Assembly (NCBI RefSeq): GCF_001270965.1
Contig: NZ_LGIA01000024.1
Span: 1-64,000, forward strand
Direction: 5' to 3'
Length of the DNA: 64,000 bases
DNA from: Sunxiuqinia dokdonensis
Lineage (GTDB): Bacteria > Bacteroidota > Bacteroidia > Bacteroidales > Prolixibacteraceae
The notes under the pieces are model-generated. The model made no database searches and was not told the DNA's origin. It saw only the letters and a program-made list of their open reading frames with translations. The position numbers and the translations under genes are program-made. Of this stretch, positions 34,838 to 44,220 are shown piece by piece; position 1 is the stretch's first letter, and each line of letters starts with the position of its first letter.

Positions 34838-36673
34838 TCATCGGCTGAGATCCGTCACGGTGTTTTCTTTCAAATCGATTAAAAAGTGATCGGCAGGCAT
34901 GCCCGTTAAAAAACGGTCGAAAATCTCTGAAAGAGATTTTATTTGCTGACTTAAGGTATCTTCAGCAGATGCCGTTTTCCAAACATTGAGCAGGCACCGG
35001 TATTGCTCAATCCGTTCCGTGCCAATGTCTTGTATCGCCAACTGGTCGGCACTTCGAAGCCGGTAAAAATCGTAAATCAGATCAAAACCCGTCCAGTTTA
35101 CAAATGCTGCGGAATCAAGATCAGTCTGCTCCGCGGGTTTGGCATGCATCAACAAATCTTTTCCTGTCGCATTCAGCAGAAATTCCTGGAGGTTTTCAGG
35201 CCAGTCGGCTGGCAAAAACCGCAAGCGAACCAGCTCTTTCAGGTGCCAAAGGGTTAATTCGCGATAGCTTTTGGCAAGCAGCACATCGCGATTCCAAACA
35301 CCCGATGAACCGGTTTTGGTCAACCAGGCATGCTCCATTTCGTAAAGTGGAAAAAGCTCATCGAAACGGGGAACAGAATCCAGCACAATGGTTTCAACCT
35401 CCATCAATTGGGGGCTTTGGATGGTGAGTAATTTGTAGGCGGGAATGTATGCTGCCAGCGAAGGAATTTGAACATTCACCAAAGTGTTACCTTTTTCGGT
35501 GATCCGGATGTCCGTATCGTTGATGTGCATGTGTCCACCAAAGTGAATTTGAACACCAGCATCAGCAAATACCTGGGCCACATCCTCGTCCGGAACCCGG
35601 CTCAACTGCATCTTACCTTCGCCCATCAGGTCTTTGATATATTCCGAAGCGTCATCATTAAAATCAACCATCGGGTAATGGCTGAAAACAATCAAAGTTT
35701 TTTCGCGTTTCTCGGCCTCGGTGGTTACCTTTTCTACCCACTCAATCAGGTGCTTTTTATGGCTCATCACCTGGTTGTAGCCAATGCTGGCGCCGCTATA
35801 ATTGACCGGATTTCCGGGATCTGCTTCGGCTGCATCTTTGGGAATGTAAACATTGGCATCCAACGCCAAAAACCAAAGTCCGTCAGTCGGCTCCACCAAG
35901 TAGCTCACATCGGGCACCAAAGAATGATACGGTGGAATCGCATACATTCGGTTGTCAAAGTTGGCCTGTTTCAACGCTTTCTCAAACTGGTAGTCATCGA
36001 AACTGTAGGTTGAAAACGGTGTTTCCCAGTACAGATCTTCTTTTTTTGGAAAGAATCCGAAATGGCCCAGCATGCCAATAATCTCCTCGTAGCCCAGGCA
36101 ACGGATGTCGCGGCTTACAACCACCGGAAGTTCGTCCGGATTTTGTGGTTTGTACAAATCTTCCGTGCTCATGATGGCTTGTTCCTTGCCACCTTCTCCT
36201 AAAAAATCGCTTTTGCCGGCATCGACCGTAAATGGACGAACCGGATCATGATTTCCGGTGGTGGCGATAAACACCAACCCATGATTTTTGGTGTATCCGT
36301 CCAAAATTCGCCTGCCCCCACGGATATTGAGCGGTTGTCCGTCATCACTAAAATCGCCGGGCAGGACCACATACTTTACGCCACGCTTCACCACATCGTC
36401 CAGCGCGGCCAATAAAGCAAAGTAGTTTTCGTTGAACAGCCGGGTGGAATGTAGCTGGGCTTCCATGGTGCGAGCCAAAGTATGTCTTCCGGTTTCCGGG
36501 TTGAAAACGCCCGGATAGGCGTGATCTCCCAGTTCGCCGTAAATATCCTGCAAATGCACATCGGCCAGGAAAGCTACCTGGATGCCGACTTGATCGTGAA
36601 CTTGCTTTTCCTGACAAGCGGACAGGATCAACACAACAAGGAAGGAAAGGATGGCGACTACTTTTTTTGCCAT
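34838..36673 (-). CDS. calcineurin-like metallophosphoesterase lipoprotein
   Basis: The 611-residue protein has a lipoprotein signal with lipobox ILSAC (cysteine near residue 20). The metallophosphoesterase motifs are in order: FLADVHLQD near residue 35, LPGDFSDDG near 105, TTGNHDP near 140, FSHYPMVDF near 335 and FGGHMH near 385. A C-terminal domain of about 200 residues has no recognised motif. It is probably surface or periplasmic. It lies 49 bp downstream of the EEP-family lipoprotein gene, next to the SusC/SusD genes. A role in removing phosphate from scavenged inositol compounds is inference. Confidence 0.85.
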   Translation of the reverse strand: MAKKVVAILSFLVVLILSACQEKQVHDQVGIQVAFLADVHLQDIYGELGDHAYPGVFNPETGRHTLARTMEAQLHSTRLFNENYFALLAALDDVVKRGVKYVVLPGDFSDDGQPLNIRGGRRILDGYTKNHGLVFIATTGNHDPVRPFTVDAGKSDFLGEGGKEQAIMSTEDLYKPQNPDELPVVVSRDIRCLGYEEIIGMLGHFGFFPKKEDLYWETPFSTYSFDDYQFEKALKQANFDNRMYAIPPYHSLVPDVSYLVEPTDGLWFLALDANVYIPKDAAEADPGNPVNYSGASIGYNQVMSHKKHLIEWVEKVTTEAEKREKTLIVFSHYPMVDFNDDASEYIKDLMGEGKMQLSRVPDEDVAQVFADAGVQIHFGGHMHINDTDIRITEKGNTLVNVQIPSLAAYIPAYKLLTIQSPQLMEVETIVLDSVPRFDELFPLYEMEHAWLTKTGSSGVWNRDVLLAKSYRELTLWHLKELVRLRFLPADWPENLQEFLLNATGKDLLMHAKPAEQTDLDSAAFVNWTGFDLIYDFYRLRSADQLAIQDIGTERIEQYRCLLNVWKTASAEDTLSQQIKSLSEIFDRFLTGMPADHFLIDLKENTVTDLSR

Positions 36674-36722
36674 AATTGAATCTCCATTAATGCTTTTGTT
36701 TCTAAACGAATACTGATTTTCA

Positions 36723-37529
36723 TTATTTTAGTTCCAGCAGCGCCCAAACTGGTTTGTGATCCGACAGCGGTACCTGCATCTCAATAATTCCACCGTCCAG
36801 AACTTTCATTTTTGAAGGATTGTACACGATGTGGTCGATCACTTCGCCGTTGCTCTGATCTTCAGGCTCCATTGCATTATAAGTATTGCTTTTTGTACAA
36901 TCGATTCCCAATGCTGTCCAGCTCACATCCATTCCAATTGTTTTAAACATTTCGTAGTACTGGTTTTTTTCTTCTGAATTGGAAGGAACGAAGTTAAAAT
37001 CTCCTGCGACAACGGAGACGTCGCTTTCCTGTCGCATTTTCAGGTAATCAACGAAGGTTGAAATTTTATTGGTCGTTTCATCAATATGGGCTTGGTCGCG
37101 CCACCCAAAAGGAAAATGAACCGCGTAAATCGTAACTTCAAGGCCATTGATTTTGGTTTTGGCTTTGGTTGCTGTATGCAAAGTATCGGCCATCAGTACT
37201 TCTTCCTGATCGTACAATGGGGTGCGGCTGACAATGGTTTTGTATTTATCGTCATGTCCGGCGGTCGTGTATTTTCCAACCACCTGATACGGCAAGCCTA
37301 ACGCTTTTCCAACCTGTTTGGTCCAGTCACCGCCAGGCGCTTCAGAAAAACAAACCACATCAAAATCAAAGGACTTAAGTGCTTCACCAATTTCAGTGGC
37401 GGTTGCATTTTTGCTGTATTCTACATTGTAGGCGGCAGCTTTCAGCTGGATCACGTTGTCCTTCTGGCAAGCCGCAAGGATGAACGACATCCACAAAAGC
37501 AAAAGGCTCCATTTGGTTACGATTCTCAT
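36723..37529 (-). CDS. endonuclease/exonuclease/phosphatase-family lipoprotein
   Basis: The start is placed at MRIVTKWSLLL (37529), giving a 268-residue lipoprotein with lipobox FILAAC. EEP-fold motifs are visible: AAAYNVEYS near residue 35 (metal asparagine), VVCFSEAPGGD near 60, VYAVHFPFG-like near 130 (written IYAVHFPFG), VVAGDFNF near 175 and LSDHKPVWA near 255 (catalytic His). The fold serves nucleases, sphingomyelinases and inositol polyphosphate 5-phosphatases. An exported member beside an inositol locus favours a phosphoesterase role, but sequence alone does not prove it. Confidence 0.82.
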   Translation of the reverse strand: MRIVTKWSLLLLWMSFILAACQKDNVIQLKAAAYNVEYSKNATATEIGEALKSFDFDVVCFSEAPGGDWTKQVGKALGLPYQVVGKYTTAGHDDKYKTIVSRTPLYDQEEVLMADTLHTATKAKTKINGLEVTIYAVHFPFGWRDQAHIDETTNKISTFVDYLKMRQESDVSVVAGDFNFVPSNSEEKNQYYEMFKTIGMDVSWTALGIDCTKSNTYNAMEPEDQSNGEVIDHIVYNPSKMKVLDGGIIEMQVPLSDHKPVWALLELK

Positions 37530-37583
37530 CAGTTTTTGGTTTAATTTCTTAATGATTCTTACGAAACTGTTCAAACTTTTATT

Positions 37584-37766
37584 GAACCGACTTCGGGGTT
37601 CTCAAACATGTTTGTTTAAATCCCTCCGGTTCTACCGGAGGTTATTCAAATTGAAGTCCTTCGGACTTGTGCTTGCTAAAAACCCAGAATGGGTTTAATC
37701 TGAATAGCCGTGGGTGTCAACCCCCGCGAAATGAGTGATGTGGTGCAACAACCCTGATAAGGGTTG
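37584..37766. repeat. cluster of seven short hairpins
   Basis: In order: GAACC/GGTTC (37584-37601), the palindrome CAAACATGTTTG (37603-37614), CCTCCGGT/ACCGGAGG (37623-37641), AAGTCC/GGACTT (37654-37668), AAACCC/GGGTTT (37680-37696), GGGT/ACCC (37712-37723) and CAACCCT/AGGGTTG (37749-37766). It lies between the SusD terminator and the EEP-phosphatase gene. No T-runs follow the stems, so they are not ordinary terminators. Confidence 0.65.
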
Positions 37767-37827
37767 AACAGGAATGCGCTTTGAACATACCGAATTTAAA
37801 CAGTCTTTCAATGAAATCAATGAAAAG

Positions 37828-37859
37828 AGAATCCGGAGAAAAGCAGCTCTCCGGATTCT
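37828..37859 (-). terminator. terminator after susD
   Basis: A perfect 12-bp stem (37828-37839 with 37848-37859, 8-nt loop) is followed on the minus strand by TTTTCATTG. It lies 42 bp beyond the SusD stop and separates the SusCD transcript from the two phosphoesterase lipoprotein genes. Confidence 0.65.
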
Positions 37860-37900
37860 GATTCATTCTTAAGCAAAGTTGTTCAAAACCGGGCTGCAAT

Positions 37901-39607
37901 CTAGTAACTTGGATTTTGCACTAGATAGCCTGGCGTATCAGATGCGCCGTCGATGGCCGCCTGTGGAATGGGGAAAAGACGTCGTTGAACATCCGAATTG
38001 GTCTTTTCTGTCCAGGTGTCTTCGTATTTTCCAAAGCGAATCATATCGGTACGGCGTTGGTGTTCCCAATAAAACTCGAAGCCACGCTCGCGAAACAAGA
38101 TATCTTCTGTCATTTCAGCCAGCGGTGGGGGCGTTACGTCCGGCCGGGCAGTTCGCGAAGCCCGAACCAGGTTCACGTCAGCGAGCGCTCCGGGGGCATC
38201 TCCCTTGCGCAATTTGGCTTCGGCCCGCATCATATACAAGTCGGCCAGCCGCACAATAACCAAGTCCGCTTCGCCCTTGTTTCGTCCATCATCCGATGAT
38301 TTACTCCACTGGTATTTCTCAACCCGAAAGCCGGTATTGTAATCGCTCCCTTCAGGAGTAAAGTTGATTTCTTCTTCAAAATCGACATACGCATTGGCTT
38401 CCGCCCTCCGCCAGTCGCGAAGTTTTCCAATTTTGTACCTGCCATCGTCGCACATAATGAAAGGCAACCTGCGCCCGTTGTTTTGCAGGCCAAACTGCAA
38501 GCCCCGGTAAATCCCACGGTTGACTTCAAAGTCTTCGGCAGCAATGCAGGAATCTTCGGGTACAACCATGGCTTCCCAGAAGAACCGGGCATCGGCTTCA
38601 GCCGGATCAACATCGCCATACGCCTGAACCCACGATTGGTAAAAGTCGGAGGTAATGGCAGCGCCATCCGTTCCGTTGGCTTGTGGATATAGCGGATTTC
38701 CGTAGAAATTGTCGGACATGGAGAAATACGACATCCGGTTATGGCCGTTCAAATCGGGCCGCTGATCAACTGCAAAAACCAACTCACTGTTGGTGTGGTT
38801 GTCGTTGTCAAAAACAGCAAAGTATTCCGGCGATAGTTCGTATTGCCCCGAGTTGATGACCAGGTTGGCATACTCGATTACCTTATCCATATCAGCGGTT
38901 GTGAAATCGAAGTTGGTAGAATATGGATCACGCCACACGGCTGCATTCAGGTGCAGGCGTGCCAGCAGCGCCCAGGCGCCTCCTTTGGTCAACCGCCCAG
39001 GGCCAACATCGGTACGCAAATCGTCAATGACGGATTCGAATTCTGTCCGAATGTATTCCACGGCATCGTTTCCACGCAGGATGGTGGAGAGCTCACCAGC
39101 TTCATCTTTCTGGAAAGCAATTCCCCAAAGATCGAGTACAATCATATTATAGAAGGCCCGCAGCCCTTTTACTTCAGCTAAAAACACCCGGGCTTCAGCA
39201 TCCGTTTCGGCCAATGGGGTCAGCACGTTGATGGCCAAAACTGTTCTGGAGATCATCACCGTCAGGTAGTCCCAGCATTGCCGGACATTGCTGTGCACTG
39301 GCGTGTAGGTGTGCTGATGCAGTTCAATATAAATCCCGTTGTCGCCCCAGTCTCTTCCACCACGGTAAGGCAGAATAGCCTCATCGGCCGAGATTTCCTG
39401 AACGGCAAAGTAGCGCGTATGCCTGTAAAATTCCGGCAGCATGCCATAGGCTGGAGCCACGGCTCCCTGAACCAAATCACTTTCCAGCGCCCCACCCGAT
39501 AAGGATTCATCCAATATTTTCTCTTCCAGGTCGGTGCAGCTCCAGCTCAGCAGCATGGAGAATGCCAACAGGGCCAGTTTTATTGTATTTTTCATTTCAG
39601 TCTTCAT
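37901..39607 (-). CDS. SusD/RagB-family outer-membrane lipoprotein
   Basis: SusD proteins are surface lipoproteins that cap a SusC transporter and bind its ligand. The 568-residue protein has a signal with lipobox LLSWSC near residue 24. The SusD helical (TPR-like) region includes AEVKGLRAFYNMIVLDLWG near residue 145 and WALLARLHLNAAVWRD near 210. The C-terminal RagB part has LADLYMMRAEAKLRKGD near 465 and RERGFEFYWEHQRRTDMIRF near 520. It follows susC by 12 bp. Ligand choice is not readable from sequence. Confidence 0.93.
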   Translation of the reverse strand: MKTEMKNTIKLALLAFSMLLSWSCTDLEEKILDESLSGGALESDLVQGAVAPAYGMLPEFYRHTRYFAVQEISADEAILPYRGGRDWGDNGIYIELHQHTYTPVHSNVRQCWDYLTVMISRTVLAINVLTPLAETDAEARVFLAEVKGLRAFYNMIVLDLWGIAFQKDEAGELSTILRGNDAVEYIRTEFESVIDDLRTDVGPGRLTKGGAWALLARLHLNAAVWRDPYSTNFDFTTADMDKVIEYANLVINSGQYELSPEYFAVFDNDNHTNSELVFAVDQRPDLNGHNRMSYFSMSDNFYGNPLYPQANGTDGAAITSDFYQSWVQAYGDVDPAEADARFFWEAMVVPEDSCIAAEDFEVNRGIYRGLQFGLQNNGRRLPFIMCDDGRYKIGKLRDWRRAEANAYVDFEEEINFTPEGSDYNTGFRVEKYQWSKSSDDGRNKGEADLVIVRLADLYMMRAEAKLRKGDAPGALADVNLVRASRTARPDVTPPPLAEMTEDILFRERGFEFYWEHQRRTDMIRFGKYEDTWTEKTNSDVQRRLFPIPQAAIDGASDTPGYLVQNPSY

Positions 39608-39619
39608 ATTCTCGATTAA

Positions 39620-42600
39620 TTAAAATGATACGTTTAAACCAACAACAAATGTCCTCGCTTTAGGATACCCATTCAGATCGATTCCAAATGACTGGATCCC
39701 GGCAATCGAACGATCCTGGTTCACTTCGGGATCAAAACCATCGTAATCGGTGATCACAAACAGGTTTTGCCCGGTGAGCGACAGACGCATATCCTTAATG
39801 ATATTGTTGATACCCATTAAGCCCGTGTTGAAACTGTAGCTTAAAGTCGCGTTGTTTAAGCGAAGGAAAGAGCCATCTTTCAGGTAGCGGGTTGAAATTG
39901 TTGACGAGTTGATGATGCTTTCTTCCGGGTATTGGATGGCGGCATCGGTTGTATTCAACGAGTTGGCCAGTTTCGCTTTGTAAAACTTGTTTGTGGCCGT
40001 GTTGTCGTAGATTTTGTTTCCGGATACGCCATTGAAGTTGACGCTGAGGTCGAACCGTTTGTAGTTCAAATTCACATAGAAGTTATACATCATGTCGGGC
40101 AGGGCACTTCCCACTACGCGGCGGTCATCCGTGTCGGGCACGTCCGGCTCCCGGAAAATGGACAATCCTTCGGGACCAATACCCATGAATTCTTTCATAT
40201 AAAATGAGCCAATGGGATGGCCGTTGATCAACCCGTTGATCGTGGCGCCGGTCAGTCCTGATCCTTCAGCATTTCCCGTTGTCAAAATGGTAAAAGGGGA
40301 ATTTTCCACCACATTGTCCAAAAAGGTGATGTTTCCACCCACCGCGTACGAAAATCCGCTTTCGGTGCGATGTTGGTAATCCAAAGCCAGTTCCAGTCCC
40401 TTATTGGTGATGGTCATGTCCTTCACGTTGGTCCAGTAGGTTGTTGCCGGCTGAATCGGGTCGGGCGGCACGACCTCAAGCAGAATGTTGTTGGACTCTT
40501 TGTGGAAGTAATCTATGGTTCCGGACAAAGCGCCATCAAGCAAGCCAAAATCAAGGCCGACGTTGGTTTGGGTTGAAACCTCCCACTGAATGTCAGGATT
40601 GGCCAGCCGTACGAAGGTTGTTCCGGCGGGGTAACTGCCCGAGTCATCCAAAGGGTAGCTGTCCTGGTTCGAAATTCGGGTCGTATATAGCGCCTGGGTA
40701 ATTTTTGAAGGAATTTCCTGGTTTCCGGTTTGTCCCCATCCGGCCCTCAGTTTCAAATTGCTGATCCGTGACGATTCCATAAAATCTTCTTCTGAAATTC
40801 GCCAGCTTGCGGCAAACGAAGGAAAGACACCGTACTTGTTGTTTTTACCAAATTTAGAGGAACCGTCGGCCCGAACGGTGGCGGTTACCATATATTTGCT
40901 TTGGTAGCTGTAGTTGGCCCGGCCAAAGAACGATTGCAACTCATTCTCAAGCGTCCAGCCCTCCGGATGATTGTCAACCAAGTCGAGCTCCTGGCCCAAG
41001 CCCGGATTATAGCGGGGCTCAATGCCATTAACCGGGAAGTTCTCAGCGCTCCAGTGCCGCCAGCGGTCGAAGGTTTTTTGATAAGAATGCCCGGCCAGTA
41101 GCGTCACATGATGACTGTCCATGCCAAAATCATAGGTCAAATAATTCTCAATCAGGGTATTCTTTCCGTTGGTATAATACTGGTCCAACCGTCCCAGCTC
41201 AAACGGATCCGTACTTGGCATTGCCTGATTATCTGCGTCACTGGATCTATTTTCATAGCCAAAATTCAGTTTGTACACCAATCCGTCTAGGATTTCGATC
41301 GATGGAGCAATGTTTACAATAATCCTTCTGCTCTCCCTGAAATTTTTGTAGAGCTCGGCCCCAATCAGCGGGTTCATCAAATCCGGATACTTCACCGGAT
41401 CGCCATTTTCGTCACGGGCCGGATAAGTCGGATTAAAATCGAGCATTTCCGAAACCAGCGTACTCATGATGGCATTCTCTCCCGACTCGATGGAAGCGTT
41501 CAAGTTGAAATCAATATTCAGCTTTCCGTCGAGCAGCTTTTGTGTGGCATTTACCCTGCCGCTGTATCTTTTGATGCCGGTGTTAAGCACGATCCCTTCC
41601 TGGTCGAGGTACCCGAGCGATGCCCGGTAGGTCAGCCGGTCGGTTCCACCCTGAAAAGTCAGGTTCTGATCGCTAGTGATGGCTGTCCGGGTCAGCTCTT
41701 CCTGCCAGTCAGTGTTGCCTCCACGGTCTTCCAGTGTGCCACCAACAGCCACTACTTGCCGCCGGAATTCGTCGGCACTGAAAACCGGGATTTTGCGAGC
41801 CATGTTTGAAATTCCGACGTTGGAGGTAATGGACATGCTCGAAACGCCGGCCTTTCCACTTTTTGTGGTGATCAGGATGACCCCGTTGGCACCACGCGAA
41901 CCATAAATGGCGGTAGCCGATGCATCTTTCAGCACGTCAATGGATTCGATGTCTTCAGGATTGATGAAGTTCAGTGGGCTTTCGCCGGAGCCTGTTCCGG
42001 CCAGTCCAAGCGGAAACCCATCAACCACAAACAACGGGCCGGTTCCCTGCCGAATGCTTCCCTGGCCGCGGATGATAATGCGCTGACCACTGCCCGGTGC
42101 GCCACTTGATGAAGTAATGTTCACCCCCGACACTTTACCCTGAAGCAATTGTCCGGGAGAGTTCACCACGCCTTTGTTGAAATTTTCGCTTTTTACTGAA
42201 CTTACGGCGCCGGTTAAGTCGCTCTTTTTTAGAGTCCCATAGCCAATAGCCACCACCTCGCCAATGCCAATGGTTTCTTCGTTCATGGTTACAAAAAACT
42301 GCACTTTGCCGGCAACCGGAACCTCGAGCGTTTCCATGCCGACGAATGAAAACTGCAAGAATTCAGCATCGGCGGGAATGTCAAGCTGAAACGCACCATC
42401 ATTGTCGGTGATGGTGCCGGTGGCTGTTCCTTTCTCGACCACTGTTACGCCGGGGATTGGTTTTCCGTCGTTGCCGGCCACCACCCCGCTAATGCTTTTT
42501 CGCTGTTGCAAAAAGCTGCTCAGCCCTTCACCTTTCCTTTTTAGGATGATTTGGTAGTCGGTAACTTCAACATCAATCGATGCCTGCTCTCCAAATTGCC

Positions 42601-42892
42601 TCAGAATCGATTCAAGCGATTCATTTTCGACTTGGATGGTTATTTTTTGATCTTTCTGAAAAATTTCATCCTGATACAAAAAATAAAATTTCGTCTGGTC
42701 TTCGATCTCCTGAATGAGTTCCTGTACGGTAACTTCGTCCAGGTTCAAACTAAGCTTGGATGCCTGAGAGTAAGAATTAGCCCAGGAGCTTGTAAAAATC
42801 AAAAATGAAAATAGACATGTCAGTTTCATTTTTCTAAAATTTTGATTCATACCTTTTCTGACGAAAAGGTACCCCAATCGTGATTTTTTCAT
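39620..42892 (-). CDS. SusC/RagA-family TonB-dependent transporter with STN domain
   Basis: A 1090-residue outer-membrane barrel. After the signal peptide comes an STN signalling domain (about 55-120, VQELIQEIEDQTKFYFLYQ), then a carboxypeptidase-regulatory-like beta domain (about 133-210, SGVVAGNDGKPIPGVTV). The plug follows (about 215-340, IIIRGQGSIRQGTGPLFVVD), then the barrel. The STN domain normally contacts the FecR anti-sigma factor, and fecR lies immediately upstream. So ligand binding probably induces the locus from the cell surface. SusD follows by 12 bp. The start is the first of three candidate Met codons. Confidence 0.94.
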   Translation of the reverse strand: MKKSRLGYLFVRKGMNQNFRKMKLTCLFSFLIFTSSWANSYSQASKLSLNLDEVTVQELIQEIEDQTKFYFLYQDEIFQKDQKITIQVENESLESILRQFGEQASIDVEVTDYQIILKRKGEGLSSFLQQRKSISGVVAGNDGKPIPGVTVVEKGTATGTITDNDGAFQLDIPADAEFLQFSFVGMETLEVPVAGKVQFFVTMNEETIGIGEVVAIGYGTLKKSDLTGAVSSVKSENFNKGVVNSPGQLLQGKVSGVNITSSSGAPGSGQRIIIRGQGSIRQGTGPLFVVDGFPLGLAGTGSGESPLNFINPEDIESIDVLKDASATAIYGSRGANGVILITTKSGKAGVSSMSITSNVGISNMARKIPVFSADEFRRQVVAVGGTLEDRGGNTDWQEELTRTAITSDQNLTFQGGTDRLTYRASLGYLDQEGIVLNTGIKRYSGRVNATQKLLDGKLNIDFNLNASIESGENAIMSTLVSEMLDFNPTYPARDENGDPVKYPDLMNPLIGAELYKNFRESRRIIVNIAPSIEILDGLVYKLNFGYENRSSDADNQAMPSTDPFELGRLDQYYTNGKNTLIENYLTYDFGMDSHHVTLLAGHSYQKTFDRWRHWSAENFPVNGIEPRYNPGLGQELDLVDNHPEGWTLENELQSFFGRANYSYQSKYMVTATVRADGSSKFGKNNKYGVFPSFAASWRISEEDFMESSRISNLKLRAGWGQTGNQEIPSKITQALYTTRISNQDSYPLDDSGSYPAGTTFVRLANPDIQWEVSTQTNVGLDFGLLDGALSGTIDYFHKESNNILLEVVPPDPIQPATTYWTNVKDMTITNKGLELALDYQHRTESGFSYAVGGNITFLDNVVENSPFTILTTGNAEGSGLTGATINGLINGHPIGSFYMKEFMGIGPEGLSIFREPDVPDTDDRRVVGSALPDMMYNFYVNLNYKRFDLSVNFNGVSGNKIYDNTATNKFYKAKLANSLNTTDAAIQYPEESIINSSTISTRYLKDGSFLRLNNATLSYSFNTGLMGINNIIKDMRLSLTGQNLFVITDYDGFDPEVNQDRSIAGIQSFGIDLNGYPKARTFVVGLNVSF

Positions 42893-42933
42893 ACATTTGA
42901 CAAGTTTAATTAATAACTACAATTAACTGTTTT

Positions 42934-42967
42934 AAAGCCGGAGAGTGGGCCAACACGATCCGGCTTT
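42934..42967 (-). terminator. terminator or attenuator between fecR and susC
   Basis: AAAGCCGGA (42934-42942) pairs perfectly with TCCGGCTTT (42959-42967). On the minus strand the stem ends in TTTAAAAC, a short T-tract, 3 bp past the fecR stop and about 40 bp before susC. It may reduce read-through so that susC depends on its own sigma-dependent promoter. Confidence 0.5.
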
Positions 42968-42969
42968 TT

Positions 42970-44157
42970 CTATTTCAGAGCATAGGTCGTTTCATCTATT
43001 TTAGTAAGTTCAACTCCGGCGGTCTTTGCCAAAATACCCAAGGCAATTGCCGGTTCTTCAACCAATTTTAGTTTCCCGGTGATTGTTTCTGATGGCAACT
43101 CCGGACTGTCCAAAATAATCTGAATGGCATAAAATCGTTCCAGCTTTCGGGTGACCTGATTCAAATCGGATGTCGTTAAATTCAAAAATCCATCGTGCCA
43201 CGAGATATAATTTTGTACATTGACGGTGTTGATGATTATTTGCGATTCTTCTTTGTGATAGGCTGCCTTTTGGTTTGGTTTCAGCAAAAAGTCGTTGCTC
43301 AAAAAACGAAAGCCGTTTTCTTTCACATTCACTTTTCCTTCAACCAAAACGGTTTCAATAACGGGATCGGATGGATAAGCGGAAACGTTGAACTTGGTGC
43401 CCAGCGCCAGCACTTCCACATCGCTGGTGTTGACCAAAAACGGCATGCTTTCGTGGTGGGCAACTTCGAAGAAACCTTCGCCAACCAAGAAGACCTCGCG
43501 GGTTTTGCCGGCGAAAGCTGCGGGATAAACCAGCCGCGAACCGGCATTCAGGTGAGCCAAGGTTCCGTCGGGCAATTTTATTGACGAGTGCTTGCCGTAT
43601 GGTACAATCAACTGGTTCTGAAAATTCTTTTTGGGCTGGGCGTTTGTTTGCAGAGTATCCTGTTTGTTGATAATGAGTTGACCACCGTTTGTGTATTCAA
43701 TATCGGACTCCTGCTCGGAAATAACGACATGGTTTCCATCACTCAGCAAAAGTTGGATGTGGTTACTGTTGGTCAGGGTTTCGGCCAGCATGAAATAAAG
43801 AGCTTTCAGTTCTTCTGACTTTTGATTGTTGTAAAACGTCATGCCGAGCACAAAGAAGAGCAGCCCGACAGCGGCATATTTCAAGGCTGAAAACCCGAGG
43901 GTCAGAAAATAGTTTCTTCTTTTTCTCCGGTCAATTTCGCGGAGAATGGTGGCCAGCAGATCCAGCGATTCGTTTCCGCTCTCCGCCTCATTTTTTGTCC
44001 GAACGGATAAAATCAGCTTTCGCGCCAGCGCAACCGGCTCTTGCTCTTCTGGATGATCAGCCAGATAGTTATGCCAATAGTCATTTAGGTTTTGGCTTGG
44101 CTGTAAAATCCAGCGCACAAATTCCCGGTCTTCAATGTATTTTTGAAATCGCTCCAT
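42970..44157 (-). CDS. FecR-family anti-sigma factor
   Basis: The 395-residue single-pass inner-membrane protein has a cytoplasmic N-terminal sigma-binding part (1-85), a membrane segment near residues 90-112 and a periplasmic FecR domain. The FecR domain shows VPYGKHSSIKLPDGTLAHLN near 190 and GEGFFEVAHHESMPFLVNTS near 240. The C-terminal DUF4974-type region is near 320-390. It holds an ECF sigma factor inactive until the STN domain of the neighbouring SusC signals. It lies 63 bp after the sigma gene and 77 bp before susC. Confidence 0.92.
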   Translation of the reverse strand: MERFQKYIEDREFVRWILQPSQNLNDYWHNYLADHPEEQEPVALARKLILSVRTKNEAESGNESLDLLATILREIDRRKRRNYFLTLGFSALKYAAVGLLFFVLGMTFYNNQKSEELKALYFMLAETLTNSNHIQLLLSDGNHVVISEQESDIEYTNGGQLIINKQDTLQTNAQPKKNFQNQLIVPYGKHSSIKLPDGTLAHLNAGSRLVYPAAFAGKTREVFLVGEGFFEVAHHESMPFLVNTSDVEVLALGTKFNVSAYPSDPVIETVLVEGKVNVKENGFRFLSNDFLLKPNQKAAYHKEESQIIINTVNVQNYISWHDGFLNLTTSDLNQVTRKLERFYAIQIILDSPELPSETITGKLKLVEEPAIALGILAKTAGVELTKIDETTYALK

Positions 44158-44220
44158 TGCCAGAGGTCTGTTTTGATAGTAGGTTCCTCCAAACTCTAAA
44201 ACATGGACACCAAAACCAAT

